Shown here piece after piece: positions 47,739 to 57,239 of a stretch of 58,992 bases of DNA. The DNA is taken from positions 1 to 58,992 of the IMG/VR virus record IMGVR_UViG_3300042869_000878. One strand, 5' to 3'. The stretch comes from a virus. Position 1 is the stretch's first letter; every line of letters starts with the position of its first letter. The translations under genes and the position numbers were made by a program. Below the pieces are notes generated by a model. It saw nothing but the letters and a program-made list of their open reading frames with translations, made no database searches and was not told where the DNA came from.

Positions 47739-49411
47739 TCAAAGTCAATGTAAGGTAAATCATCTCCAATGTCAATTGAATTTGTTAAATGTCCCCAGTT
47801 AAGTTGTCCGTCTTTATCAAAAATAAAGTTGTATTCTTTTCTTCCACCACCAGTAACAAACTCAGCTATAGGATTACCCCACACTTCATTAGAGATACTT
47901 TTTAATCTATTATCCAATATAGAAATCGCATCATCCCAACTATCATCCAATAAACCATTAAATCTTCCAAGTGTCTGAACTCGTTTGAATATAACAGGTT
48001 GATTATTATTCGTACCGATTGAAGGTCTGTATTCAATTGACGCTCTCTCCCCATCTTCCTTACGAAGTGATATAATTAATGATGAAGGTCTATCTTGATA
48101 AGTTCTTACACAATTAGATTGGTGTACTGACTCATCAACATATTCTTCACTACTTTGTAGTACAAGAGGGTTAAATACCATTTTATCACTTGTTATGATT
48201 GGTTTTGATACTTGTTCAACAAATTCATTAGAGTATTGTCTTGAGTATTTCCCTGTGGTGTAAAAGTCAACTTTATCTGACCAAGTACTATGTTCAGCAT
48301 TAAATTCTTTCAAAGTTTTAGACATCCATTTAATCGGCTCGTTTCTTGATAGAATATCAAAAAATCTTACGTGGTCGTAAAAAGTATGAGTAGATAAATT
48401 ATGGTCGGTTTTAGATAATAAGTAAATCTGATAACAATTACTCATATCCCTTTTACCGAAATTTTCAAAATAATGTCTTACAGGTTGAAATGGTGATTCG
48501 TCAATTTTAGTGTTAAAAATAATACACAATTCTTCTTCAGGTCTTTGTAAAATAAAATCTCTCCCAAAGACATCCATCAACATTTTAATACTTTTGAAAC
48601 AAGGATTTTGGACTTTATGTAATACTTTTTTAATTTTCTCTGAACTTACATCGTTTAATTTCATATAAGCATCAACCATCTTAAATCCGTATTTCTTATA
48701 GTCTTTTTTAATTGGTTTTGGATATACATTGTAATACCCTCTCCAATTATCAGGTTTCTTAACCCCTTGTTTGTCCAACAAGCATCCAAATAAAGACATC
48801 GGTAACTCAATGTAGTTTAAAACTTTTTCAGCTCCAATTTTAGATAAAAACACATTAATACCTTCGGTAATTTTTAAATTATATGTTTTGGTATCATCTA
48901 ACCCATTCATAAATGAATGATAACCATCCGTAGTTAACGATATCGGAAATGAGTTTCTTCTAACAACACTACCTTTACCCTTACCTCTTTTCTTATGGTA
49001 TTCAGTGTTTTTACCAACCGTAAAAATATTGGTTTTCTTATTAAATGTAATGTAGTTCAGTTTGGTACTTTTACGAAAAAATACTTCACCAGCCTTTCTG
49101 TGTTTTCCACAATAGAATACTTTTAAACAAACCTTATCTTCATTCTCCTCAACAACAAAAGTACTTCTAAAAACAGTTACATCACAAAGAGGATTACCAT
49201 AATTTTTTTCAAACTCCTCTTTATCGTTATTAACTGATTTATCAAATGTATAAACATAATGCTTACCGTCAAAAGACTCTCTCGCATGATATTTATTTTT
49301 CAAACCAAATGGTTCTACAAGAATACTATCAGTAATCTCCCCCACCGAATTGTAGGGGAGATAGTGACCGACATAATATTTTTCGTTGATGAGTGTGAAT
49401 AGGTTGTCCAT
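47732..49411 (-). CDS. PcfJ-like protein
   Basis: A 559-residue protein. The region around 410-480 carries the PcfJ-type signature: EEYVDESVHQSNCVRTY followed by SSLIISLRKEDGERASIEYRP, in which a His and a Cys lie on one helix. PcfJ-like proteins are found on conjugative plasmids and phages; the His-Cys-x-x-x-Y motif suggests an active or binding site, but the role is unknown. The N-terminal 300 residues have no recognised domain. The ATG at 49411 overlaps the stop of the DUF932 gene (TAATG). Confidence 0.7.
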   Translation of the reverse strand: MDNLFTLINEKYYVGHYLPYNSVGEITDSILVEPFGLKNKYHARESFDGKHYVYTFDKSVNNDKEEFEKNYGNPLCDVTVFRSTFVVEENEDKVCLKVFYCGKHRKAGEVFFRKSTKLNYITFNKKTNIFTVGKNTEYHKKRGKGKGSVVRRNSFPISLTTDGYHSFMNGLDDTKTYNLKITEGINVFLSKIGAEKVLNYIELPMSLFGCLLDKQGVKKPDNWRGYYNVYPKPIKKDYKKYGFKMVDAYMKLNDVSSEKIKKVLHKVQNPCFKSIKMLMDVFGRDFILQRPEEELCIIFNTKIDESPFQPVRHYFENFGKRDMSNCYQIYLLSKTDHNLSTHTFYDHVRFFDILSRNEPIKWMSKTLKEFNAEHSTWSDKVDFYTTGKYSRQYSNEFVEQVSKPIITSDKMVFNPLVLQSSEEYVDESVHQSNCVRTYQDRPSSLIISLRKEDGERASIEYRPSIGTNNNQPVIFKRVQTLGRFNGLLDDSWDDAISILDNRLKSISNEVWGNPIAEFVTGGGRKEYNFIFDKDGQLNWGHLTNSIDIGDDLPYIDFEW

Positions 49412-50157
49412 TAGCAAAATGTTTCAGCTAGTTCCCAAAGTTTTGTGTTAATCATGTTATCCATATTCAAGGATTGGATACCCTTTACTGAACGAGTGTT
49501 ACGTCCTTGTTGTTTGATGAACCCTCCACGGATTAACTTCTCTTGTACTACGTTGAAGGTTGTCCAAAGGTTATCATCACTATCACCATCACGAAGTGGG
49601 TCAATGATTGTCTCCAAAGTTAGAGTTGAAATATCCTCGGTGTTCTTCCAACGGATACCAACCGCCTTAGATACGAAGTCAATCTTTCTTTCAGTATCCA
49701 TAGTAACTTCCATCATACGGGTTACTGACTTTTGGATTTTTGGAGTGTTTAATACGAACTGCTCAGTAATCAATTCAACATCACTCATACTCAAGTTCAA
49801 GTGTGTTTGTTTCATATCTCCGAAAGTTGATACAGGAACAGTCAAACCGTTACTACATACAAGTCGGAATAAACCTGCACCTACTTGAAGAGTTGAACTT
49901 CCGTTGTGTGAGTTGGTGATTACCGCCTCTAATAACGAGTCACCTACTTGTGGAAGTTCTGCGTTACGAAGACGAACTTGGTGTTTACCAAATGAGCTCT
50001 TACCCACTTGTTTTGCTCCACTTACTTGCCATCCGTTTTGGATGAACTTGTCAACTACATCAATGGTAGGAACCATGGTGTAACGGTCAGATAATTTTGA
50101 AAGTTTTTCAGTTTGGAATAATGCTGGTACTGTTGTTTTTAAATCTTGTAGGTTCAT
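49411..50157 (-). CDS. DUF932 (phage/plasmid-like) protein
   Basis: A 248-residue protein beginning MNLQDLKTTVPALFQTEKLS. Family features are YTMVPTIDVVDKFIQNGW (about 30-48), HQVRLRNA, and LEAVITNSHNGSSTLQVGAGLFRLVCSNGL (about 80-110, ending in the hallmark R-L-V-C-S-N-G). Found on phages, plasmids and near CRISPR loci with unknown function. The TATATTTG box at 50180-50187 is about 23 bases upstream of the ATG at 50157; a longer frame would include the promoter. Confidence 0.87.
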   Translation of the reverse strand: MNLQDLKTTVPALFQTEKLSKLSDRYTMVPTIDVVDKFIQNGWQVSGAKQVGKSSFGKHQVRLRNAELPQVGDSLLEAVITNSHNGSSTLQVGAGLFRLVCSNGLTVPVSTFGDMKQTHLNLSMSDVELITEQFVLNTPKIQKSVTRMMEVTMDTERKIDFVSKAVGIRWKNTEDISTLTLETIIDPLRDGDSDDNLWTTFNVVQEKLIRGGFIKQQGRNTRSVKGIQSLNMDNMINTKLWELAETFC

Positions 50158-50197
50158 AGTGTTTATTTGTTTATGACTACAAATATACAACACTTTC

Positions 50198-50488
50198 TTA
50201 GTTAAGCCAAATAATTCCGTAATTTGTTTTGATAACAGGTGTTTTTATTTCTAATGGTTTAACAGTTTTGTTTGTCTCATCGTACATACCTACAACAATA
50301 TCAATAAGTTGTTGCTGGGTAAGGATAAGTTCCAAACCATTATCAAGGTTTTCGTAAACTTTTTCTTTAACCCTTTCGTAGAAAGTATTTTTCTTAAGTT
50401 TCCCGATTAAGTCAATCAAATCGTTGGGGTTCTTTTCGAAGAACCCTATCAACTGATTTAAGTAAATTTCCGCATCTACATTTTTCAT
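50198..50488 (-). CDS. Unknown small protein, 96 residues
   Basis: Begins MKNVDAEIYLNQLIGFFEKNPNDLIDLIG and is helical, with ELILTQQQLIDIVVGMY in the middle. No known motif. A TATCTTTG box at 50508-50515 lies 20 bases before the ATG. It precedes the DUF932 gene and is probably part of the same early-type transcript. Confidence 0.6.
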   Translation of the reverse strand: MKNVDAEIYLNQLIGFFEKNPNDLIDLIGKLKKNTFYERVKEKVYENLDNGLELILTQQQLIDIVVGMYDETNKTVKPLEIKTPVIKTNYGIIWLN

Positions 50489-50526
50489 AGGCAGTAAGAT
50501 TAGGAAACAAAGATATAACTAATTTA

Positions 50527-51879
50527 TTAAACTACATAATAATAACCATCACCTTCCTCATGTAAAACATCTTTAAGTTCTTCAGGAAGTTTAACATTAC
50601 TTCCACTTACATTTAAGAAACCTAACATAGGTAAATCTTTAATACACGTTGGGATAGTCGTTAACTGAGGGTTGTTTGGTAAAGCAAGTAATAGTAAACT
50701 TGTCAAATTACAAATACTATCAGGAACAGATTTAACCATACCACCTAATAAAAGTGTTTGTAACTTATCAAATCTTCCAATACTTTCAGGAACCTCAAGA
50801 GCAATTGTTTCTTTAATGTTTTTTGAAGTTTGGATAATTAATTGCTCCAAGTCATCTGGTAGGTTGTCAAATAATTCTTTAAATCCATATAATCCAACGA
50901 ACTTACCTGCTGAAGATTCAGGATAAACAATATCAACTCTCTTACCATTCTCTTTTGCCAATCCTTTAGCAAATTCAGGTTTGAAGAATTCTTTAAGTTC
51001 CGCCAACTTACCTTGTAACATTTCAACAATATTCACATTTCTATCGTTTCTATCCATAAACTGATTAGACTGAAAGTGCCATTGGTATCTTTCAACAGGT
51101 AGACCTGATTTCTTACCCAAATCAGAACTTTGATTAGGTAGAATTACATATAATGGTCCTTGTTTGATATAAGTGTTAAAGTAACTTAAACCAGGTGAAG
51201 ATGTACACCATCTTGTTTCACCCATATCAGGTTCGTGATAACCACCAAAGAAACAAGCCGCGTTTTTACCAAGTTCAGTTTGGTCTTCAATTTTAACAAC
51301 AGTCCAGTTTGGTCCTTTAAATGCAATCGTTGAACCAGGGTATTGGTAAGTTGATTTAGCTTCTTCTTTTTCTTGTTTTGTTCCTTTTGTTTTTTCTAAC
51401 TTAAAGTCCTTAACCGCATCAAATAATGTATCAACAGTCAATTTATTAATATCTCTTTTGTCAGCTTCTAATTGACCTTTGAATCTCTCAAACTTCTTTA
51501 AGTCGTCAGTAACCTTGTATAAATCCTCAAGGTATAAGTCACGATATCTTTTAACTAATTGTTTATATTCAGGTGAACCAACTTCAACATCCGCTCTTTC
51601 ATCACTAAATGATGGTTTCAAGAAATTCTTTAATATCCAGTTAGTATACTTACCAACCTTAACAATTTCCATTTGTTCAGGTGTTAGACTATCAATATTT
51701 TGAAGTAAGCTTTGCGGAGCTCTTGTAGTAGGGTCAGCAAAGATAATAGTTCTCAATGTTTCAAAAGGGATTTTACCAGGTTCAGGTTTTCTACCACCTT
51801 TGTCAACTAATTTATCATATAGAAGATTAAATCTTGAATCTTCTAAGATAATGTTTTTTAAGATATTAGTAAATTTCAT
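50527..51879 (-). CDS. Leucine-rich-repeat protein with WCT module and protease-site N-terminus
   Basis: A 450-residue protein in three parts. The N-terminal 13 residues, MKFTNILKNIILE, form a basic helix ending in Ile-Leu-Glu, a strong prohead protease site candidate. The middle (about 200-290) has GETRWCTSSPGLSYFN, then GPLYVILP and YQWHFQSNQFMDRND, a module I associate with large phage proteins, function unknown. The C-terminus (about 330-440) has leucine-rich repeats of the xLxxLxLxx type (LQTLLLGGMVKSVPDSI, LLLLALPNN, LGFLNVSGS). Leucine-rich repeats bind proteins, so a virion-carried host-interaction factor is plausible. Confidence 0.7.
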   Translation of the reverse strand: MKFTNILKNIILEDSRFNLLYDKLVDKGGRKPEPGKIPFETLRTIIFADPTTRAPQSLLQNIDSLTPEQMEIVKVGKYTNWILKNFLKPSFSDERADVEVGSPEYKQLVKRYRDLYLEDLYKVTDDLKKFERFKGQLEADKRDINKLTVDTLFDAVKDFKLEKTKGTKQEKEEAKSTYQYPGSTIAFKGPNWTVVKIEDQTELGKNAACFFGGYHEPDMGETRWCTSSPGLSYFNTYIKQGPLYVILPNQSSDLGKKSGLPVERYQWHFQSNQFMDRNDRNVNIVEMLQGKLAELKEFFKPEFAKGLAKENGKRVDIVYPESSAGKFVGLYGFKELFDNLPDDLEQLIIQTSKNIKETIALEVPESIGRFDKLQTLLLGGMVKSVPDSICNLTSLLLLALPNNPQLTTIPTCIKDLPMLGFLNVSGSNVKLPEELKDVLHEEGDGYYYVV

Positions 51880-51903
51880 TTCTAAAGTTTTTATATAAAT
51901 ATA

Positions 51904-52746
51904 TCAATAATTCATAATTAATAGTTCTTCCCCCATATTTTGTACCTTTCCTTTCTTTGCTGCCGCGGCTTTAGCAAATTCTTTCTTCTCCCATTTGTAT
52001 TCCTCCTTTGGGAACCACTCATTCAACAACTGAAAATCGTAGTAAGATAAACTAAACTTACCTTTAATACCTTTCAAACAATCAGCCAATCTTTCGTGGT
52101 CTTCCCTATCAAAATCGTGGTTTGAGTAATAGTTCTCGGTTTTCCAGTACGGCGGGTCAACATAAAAGTATGTTGTTGGACTATCAAACTCTTTAATAAC
52201 ATCTTCAAAATCACCCAATCTAAACTCTGATATTCTATTGAAATGTTCCACCCATTCAGGTTTAGATAATTTATCTCTAAAGGTAAGATATTTTGACTTA
52301 TACTTTCCCTTTAAATCAATAAAACTTGATGTCTCAGGTTTTGAACCACTGAAAACCTGTGTCAGAACATAAGCATACTTCGCAGCAACACCATAATCAG
52401 GATAGTTAATTGTTAAACCATGAGAGAAAATTTCCTTTTGAAACTCATTAAATTGTTCTTTATAAACTGGTGGTGTTACTTCCACACCTTGTTGTTGACA
52501 TGGGATACTATTAATTGAGGATAACAGAGTCTCAGGGTCCTGAAGACACATAAACAAATTATAGTTCAAAGGATTAAAGTCGTTATAAACAACTCTTTTT
52601 AAATTAGGATATTGTTTTAAATCCATGTTGAAGAAACACCAAAACATACCACCAAATGTTTCAACATACGTTTCCATATCTGTTGGGTAGAATGGGACAA
52701 TCCACTTACCTATCTTACTCTTACCTCCAATATATGATAATGCCAT
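51904..52746 (-). CDS. dam: DNA adenine methyltransferase, Dam/D12 class
   Basis: A 280-residue N6-adenine methyltransferase of the alpha class. Motif X region YIGGKSKIGKWIVPFYP lies at the N-terminus, motif I is VETFGGMFWCFF (about 28-39) and motif IV is FYVDPPYW (about 180-187). A following LSYYDFQLLNEWF fits later motifs. T4 Dam is 259 residues and modifies GATC; the target here is unknown. The start has TATATTTAGATA upstream. With the TSPPY enzyme at 40.7 kb, the phage has two unrelated modification enzymes. Confidence 0.92.
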   Translation of the reverse strand: MALSYIGGKSKIGKWIVPFYPTDMETYVETFGGMFWCFFNMDLKQYPNLKRVVYNDFNPLNYNLFMCLQDPETLLSSINSIPCQQQGVEVTPPVYKEQFNEFQKEIFSHGLTINYPDYGVAAKYAYVLTQVFSGSKPETSSFIDLKGKYKSKYLTFRDKLSKPEWVEHFNRISEFRLGDFEDVIKEFDSPTTYFYVDPPYWKTENYYSNHDFDREDHERLADCLKGIKGKFSLSYYDFQLLNEWFPKEEYKWEKKEFAKAAAAKKGKVQNMGEELLIMNY

Positions 52747-52772
52747 AAAATAATTTTTATCTAAATATAATT

Positions 52773-52910
52773 CTAATCTTGGTAGATATCAACCTTCTTA
52801 AGTTTTTTACGCGAATACTCCTTGCCGCATGGTACAACTTTTGTAATCATATTTCGTCTCACAATTTGAGCGACGTGACGTAAGTTAAGTGGTAGTATTT
52901 CCTGTTTCAT
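52773..52910 (-). CDS. 45-residue basic protein
   Basis: A frame from the ATG at 52910 starting MKQEILPLNLRHVAQIVRRN, with KVVPCGKEYSRKKLKKVDIYQ at the end. A TATCTTTG promoter box at 52915-52922 lies 4 bases upstream. Small and very basic, so nucleic-acid binding is possible. The codons and promoter support it as a real gene; no family recognised. Confidence 0.6.
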   Translation of the reverse strand: MKQEILPLNLRHVAQIVRRNMITKVVPCGKEYSRKKLKKVDIYQD

Positions 52911-52983
52911 ACGACAAAGATATGTCAAAAAAAGTTTAAAATATATTTTTTTATTCGGGATATTCTATTTATATTTGTATTCA

Positions 52984-53126
52984 AGTTAAACGAATGGGGT
53001 CAACTTAATAACCCAACCAAATCATTAAGTCGGAATTGAACCCCGGTGTGTTCAAAGGCAAAAGCCTCAACCGTTAGGTGAAAAAGATAGAAACCCTCAT
53101 TACATCGGATGTTTTGGGGGTTTTTA
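52984..53126 (+). ncRNA. Small structured RNA with long hairpin and terminator
   Basis: A TATATTTG box at 52970-52977 could start transcription near 52984. A long hairpin at 52996-53044 pairs GGGGTcAA with TTgAACCCC and ACTTAAT with ATTAAGT. A second hairpin AGGC-AAAA-GCCT lies at 53054-53068. The terminator at 53091-53126 follows. There is no reading frame of note. A short stretch near 53030-53075 looks like a reversed tRNA T arm, but no cloverleaf forms on either strand. Function unknown. Confidence 0.55.
53091..53126. terminator. Terminator of the small RNA, possibly bidirectional
   Basis: AAACCC and GGGTTT enclose ACAT-CGG-ATGT, followed by T on the plus strand. The minus strand also ends in T after the stem, so the 128-residue gene may use it. 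Confidence 0.75.
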
Positions 53127-53127
53127 T

Positions 53128-53514
53128 TTATACGTAAATTTGGAAATCGTTTTTACCAGTTGTGTAAAATCTTTTCTTACGTATGGTAGTGACAATATTA
53201 ATTTGAAAATTATAACAATCTTGTTCTTCTAAATTGGTAATAACATTCAGGAATGGATAATCTTTTTGTGAAACTACTATTGATGAATCTTGTCCTAACT
53301 CTCCCTCTTTAATACCTCTTAATATTTCAGGTAGTCCAAGGTTTAATAAACTTAAGATTTCATCATTAGTAATTACTTCATCTTTACCATGTCTATACCT
53401 TTGTGTATTTCCGTGCGCCGAGTTTTCAATAGATACTTTAACTTTAATATCTCCAAAAAGCTTTCCAATCCTTTCTTCATTTATTATTTTTACTATACAA
53501 CTTAAAAGGTTCAT
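53128..53514 (-). CDS. Unknown protein, 128 residues
   Basis: Begins MNLLSCIVKIINEERIGKLF from the ATG at 53514, chosen because TTATTTATAATT precedes it. It is alpha/beta with YRHGKDEVITNDEILSLLNLGLPEI, a helical segment typical of many small phage proteins. No motif of known function. It is divergent from the 53-residue membrane protein gene, 20 bases away. Confidence 0.57.
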   Translation of the reverse strand: MNLLSCIVKIINEERIGKLFGDIKVKVSIENSAHGNTQRYRHGKDEVITNDEILSLLNLGLPEILRGIKEGELGQDSSIVVSQKDYPFLNVITNLEEQDCYNFQINIVTTIRKKRFYTTGKNDFQIYV

Positions 53515-53534
53515 AATTATAAATAACACAGAAT

Positions 53535-53696
53535 ATGGAAAATTTAAAAAAAACCGAAGAAAAAAAATGTACTAAATGTGATAAAATGAAACAAAGTATC
53601 GTTCCTCAAGTCGCAATTGGGGTGTTAGTATTTAGTTTCACTATCTATGGTATAGTTGAATTTGTTAAAGACATTATTGAATTACTTACCAAGTAA
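53535..53696 (+). CDS. 53-residue membrane protein with CxxC
   Basis: Begins MENLKKTEEKKCTKCDKMKQ, with a CxxC that could bind zinc, then one membrane helix (VAIGVLVFSFTIYGIVEFV, about 27-45) and a short charged tail. The CxxC side has many Lys and should be cytoplasmic. It ends within the 3' end of the convergent glycosyltransferase gene (15-base overlap). Function unknown. Confidence 0.6.
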   Translation: MENLKKTEEKKCTKCDKMKQSIVPQVAIGVLVFSFTIYGIVEFVKDIIELLTK

Positions 53697-55814
53697 TTCA
53701 ATAATTTTATCTTTTACCATCTCAGATGTTATCTTTTTAGAACATTCAAACATTTTATCATTCCCCTTATTTATTGGACACCAATTCCAATCACCTGGGT
53801 CTAATCTAAACTTATTTGCACATCCTCTACAAGTATTTTCAGGTGCACTAACTTTATAAACATTATCATAAGGTTCGTTAAACTCTTCAGTAAATCCTGA
53901 AATCAATACTGTTGGGATATCCAAAGCCCAAGTAACCCATGAAATACCACTTGATATTCCAATAAAGAATTCACAGGTAGATAACTCTTCAATCAGTTTA
54001 TAGATTGAGCCAGAAGGGTTTTGTTTAGCACCTTTAGGATAAAAATTACCCATATACCCATCTTCCTCTTTTGAATAAATGATTACCTCATAACCAAGAG
54101 ATATAAGATAATCAGTAATTTCTTGCCATCCTTTTGGGTTATTCCAATATTTGGATTGAGCGGTTGAATGAATACCCAATCCAACTCGTTTTTTCTTTAA
54201 CTTGTTAGGGTTTTTAATTAAAGGTTTTACTTCCTTATATTCCAAACCTAAAATGTCTGTCGCGGTTTTTTGTAATGGACCTAATTTAAAGTCACTTGGG
54301 TGTCTATCAGTTTTAACATTATCACCATCGTAAAACCAACCTATCTCATACATTGCGTATAGGTTATCAACCGTACTGCCAGGGGGGACAAATTGTATTT
54401 CAGGATATTGTTTTACAAACAAATCGTTAAAGAATGTTGAACAGATAACCTTACAATTATGTTTTTTTCTAAATTCCTCAGCGTAAGGTGCCCAAGCGAA
54501 TGTATCACCTAAAGATTTAGAATCTAAAGCGATATATACTCGTTTGTTCTCCGCATTATATTTCTTTTCACTAATTAAATTACCTTCAGAGTAAATTTTT
54601 AAAGTATACTCATCAAAATATTTCTTACTTAATCTGACCCACATATTACAACCAATCTCCTCACGATATTCACAGTCACCACTCTGATTCCAAAACTCAA
54701 CCAAATATCGTTTATCACTATTACCCTTAATTTCAACTAACGCTCCGTTGATATAATGATTAATTACTTCAATTTTTTCAACCATCTCTTTTGGTTTTAT
54801 TTCAGTATTTTCAAATACTTTATCAAATCTTTGTTTTGTCTCAAGACTATTCAAATTTTTTCTACTGTTAATAAGGTCTTCATAAATTCTAACCATCCTT
54901 TTAGTAATAACACTCCAATCGTATTTTTGTCTATCTAATTCAGTGTTATTTAAATATAAATCATAATTGTCAATTACTTGTTTAATACCACTAACTATTT
55001 GATTTACATCTCTTTCAACTATAACCATTCCTTCTATTGTTTGTGAACCCAAATAAGTACCAACAACGGGTATATTACAAGATACCGCCTCTAATAATGT
55101 TAGGTTTGGATGTCCGGCTTCCAACATAGATGGATGTAAGAAGATTGAATGACTTTTATATAGTTCTAATATTTGTTCTTCATTTGGATTTGAGAACATT
55201 AAAGTTAACTTATCGTAATTTAATAAGTCATTGTGATGTTCAAAGAATATTCTGTTATTTTCAGGACCAGCAACAGTAATAGGTAAATCTAATTTGATTG
55301 CGGATTCAATCGCATATCTAAATCCTTTTCTATCGTAGGTTGAATCACCACCAATACCATTGTTTGCTAAACACAATAATTTATGTTCAGTTCTTTTTGG
55401 ATTGTCATTTTTAAAGAAATCAGTATTAACACCATGTGATAGATAGAACAACTTATCTGTCTCATCAAAGTAATCAACTAAAAACTCAGCGTGGGTGAAA
55501 GATATCACAGACCTTTTAATTGCTTCTAAATTTTGTTGGTAGTTAGATGACTCCTTACCGTAATAAACAACGTGGTGGTCATGTAATGAGAAGATATAAG
55601 GGATACCTCTATTTGCCGCTTCAATAGCCAAATTAGCCATATGAATATGAATAATATCACTACTGTTAGTATCTACCTCATTAAGATATTTTATATCACA
55701 TTGGTGTCCTAACTCTTTAATATTGTTGTAATATTCCCATATTACTTTTTCAACCGCCCCCCAACCATTTGGTGGTATTGTAATAATTCCAGGTGTTACT
55801 TGTGTAATTCTCAT
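53682..55814 (-). CDS. Fused glycosyltransferase: GT4 domain plus TibC-like heptosyltransferase
   Basis: A 710-residue two-domain enzyme. Residues 1-320 are a GT4 glycosyltransferase: NGWGAVEKVIWEY near the start and the donor-binding PSMLEAGHPNLTLLEAVSC (about 225). Residues about 430-710 resemble the O-heptosyltransferases TibC/Aah: DTFAWAPYAEEFRKKHNCKV, GLGIHSTAQSKYWN, GISSGISWVTWAL, and four Cys in CRGCANKF, WNWCP and MFECSK that bind iron in TibC. TibC attaches heptose to autotransporter adhesins. In a phage next to other glycosyltransferases, it may decorate virion or host proteins. The fusion is unusual. Confidence 0.8.
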   Translation of the reverse strand: MRITQVTPGIITIPPNGWGAVEKVIWEYYNNIKELGHQCDIKYLNEVDTNSSDIIHIHMANLAIEAANRGIPYIFSLHDHHVVYYGKESSNYQQNLEAIKRSVISFTHAEFLVDYFDETDKLFYLSHGVNTDFFKNDNPKRTEHKLLCLANNGIGGDSTYDRKGFRYAIESAIKLDLPITVAGPENNRIFFEHHNDLLNYDKLTLMFSNPNEEQILELYKSHSIFLHPSMLEAGHPNLTLLEAVSCNIPVVGTYLGSQTIEGMVIVERDVNQIVSGIKQVIDNYDLYLNNTELDRQKYDWSVITKRMVRIYEDLINSRKNLNSLETKQRFDKVFENTEIKPKEMVEKIEVINHYINGALVEIKGNSDKRYLVEFWNQSGDCEYREEIGCNMWVRLSKKYFDEYTLKIYSEGNLISEKKYNAENKRVYIALDSKSLGDTFAWAPYAEEFRKKHNCKVICSTFFNDLFVKQYPEIQFVPPGSTVDNLYAMYEIGWFYDGDNVKTDRHPSDFKLGPLQKTATDILGLEYKEVKPLIKNPNKLKKKRVGLGIHSTAQSKYWNNPKGWQEITDYLISLGYEVIIYSKEEDGYMGNFYPKGAKQNPSGSIYKLIEELSTCEFFIGISSGISWVTWALDIPTVLISGFTEEFNEPYDNVYKVSAPENTCRGCANKFRLDPGDWNWCPINKGNDKMFECSKKITSEMVKDKIIELLGK

Positions 55815-56497
55815 ATTAAACTAAAATTTTCATTTTTTCTTTTATCATAAGTTTCCCTATCTGTTGAAGCATATTTTTCATTCTCAATATCTAGTTCATC
55901 CATTGACCCTGGGTTAAAATAATAATGTTTATGTAAATAAATAAAATCACCAATATATGTTATTTTATTTAAAATTTTACCGACTTGAGTAAGTTCATCA
56001 TCACAGTAAAAAGAATAATAAATAGGGTTAAATATATAACCAAATCTTTCATAATATTTTCTACCCATAACAGGATGTGTACAAATTAATTCATTTTGTA
56101 TACCATCAGGAAAATGTAAAATACCGTCTAAATCAGGGTAAAACTCTAACATATATTTTCTAATATGTAAATCAATATTTTCTTTAGGAAATTCAAAATC
56201 GTCAGCAATATTCATAACAATATCCCAATCAGATATTTTATTAATATTATAATTTGTGGCAATTATTTTACCTTTAGAGTCCGATGAAAATACTTTTATA
56301 ATACTTGAATATCTATGATTTAAAATAAAATTTTTAATTTCATCTGAATTCATTGTATCATCGTCATTATCTATTGAGACTAAAATTATACAATTTTCAT
56401 AATCGTATAATTTATCACATAACTCATTAATTACATTAATAAATTTTTTAGGTCTACTCCTTGTTGCAAAATTAAATAGGATTTTTAAATTTTTCAT
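55811..56497 (-). CDS. GT-A fold glycosyltransferase candidate
   Basis: A 228-residue protein. The N-terminus ILFNFATRSRPKKF then VSIDNDDDTMN and ATNYNINKISDWDIVMNIADDFEFP follows a GT2-type layout, where the last Asp pair would bind the metal and sugar nucleotide. The C-terminal His-rich end (YLHKHYYFNPG) is also typical. It overlaps the fused enzyme's start by 4 bases (ATGA). Acceptor unknown. Confidence 0.68.
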   Translation of the reverse strand: MKNLKILFNFATRSRPKKFINVINELCDKLYDYENCIILVSIDNDDDTMNSDEIKNFILNHRYSSIIKVFSSDSKGKIIATNYNINKISDWDIVMNIADDFEFPKENIDLHIRKYMLEFYPDLDGILHFPDGIQNELICTHPVMGRKYYERFGYIFNPIYYSFYCDDELTQVGKILNKITYIGDFIYLHKHYYFNPGSMDELDIENEKYASTDRETYDKRKNENFSLI

Positions 56498-56498
56498 A

Positions 56499-57239
56499 CT
56501 ATTTTGTAAAAACTTTATATTCTTTATCTATAAATGACTCACCATCTACTTGAGTTGTTATTCTTTTATTTAAAACACCCATGGTCAATCTTTGTTCTGA
56601 ACATATTATATTGAAAAACGTGTCAGCACAATCCCATCTATGTGTTCTCAACTGGTTCATTATTGTTTTACGTGATTTCTTTGAAAACATTATACATTGT
56701 AAACCAATTATTTTATTTGTAATAAACAATAAATCTTGATTTGGTATTTCCCTAACCACATCAGATTGGTGCCATCCATAATCTAAGGTTTTAGTATCAC
56801 CGAATGAAAAATAAGAAATGTCTTCCTGATTAACAATACTACACACCTGATTAACTTTATCTATAAACTCCTCAATCGGAACTTCTATAATACAATCACC
56901 TTCACAGACAATTAAGAAATCTAAATCATTATCAAATTCAGATAAGATACCTATTTTAAATGCTTCAAAACATCCGTAGTGAGCCGGTGTTAAAGCGTTA
57001 CCATATTCAGGGTCATTAACATCTTCATACTTACCCATTCTAACATTATGTGGTCTAACACTAGTATGAATTGGAGGTAAAGAAGCATATAACTCGTTCT
57101 GATGTAAAACATATTCAATACCATAAGGGATTACCTGTTGTACAGATTTTCTTGATTCTTTTTCTCTATGTTCATTCTGTGTTGTCTGTAAATGAACTAA
57201 TTTAATCTTATAATTCATATGATTTTTTACGGTCTCCAT
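56499..57239 (-). CDS. GT25-like glycosyltransferase
   Basis: A 246-residue protein resembling the GT25 family of LPS glycosyltransferases. The region LTPAHYGCFEAFK (about 83-95) corresponds to the L-T-x-G-x-x-G-C-x-x-S-H signature, and FLIVCEGDCII (about 108-118) to the E-D-D motif of these enzymes. A start at the ATG at 57239 overlaps the upstream gene by 13 bases; an ATG at 57218 would begin just after that stop. It is one base from the next gene. Confidence 0.7.
   Translation of the reverse strand: METVKNHMNYKIKLVHLQTTQNEHREKESRKSVQQVIPYGIEYVLHQNELYASLPPIHTSVRPHNVRMGKYEDVNDPEYGNALTPAHYGCFEAFKIGILSEFDNDLDFLIVCEGDCIIEVPIEEFIDKVNQVCSIVNQEDISYFSFGDTKTLDYGWHQSDVVREIPNQDLLFITNKIIGLQCIMFSKKSRKTIMNQLRTHRWDCADTFFNIICSEQRLTMGVLNKRITTQVDGESFIDKEYKVFTK

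Noticed and set aside
52996-53078. A tRNA on the minus strand at 53 kb
   Set aside because: A T-arm-like stretch is present, but the T stem does not pair over five positions and no acceptor partner exists.
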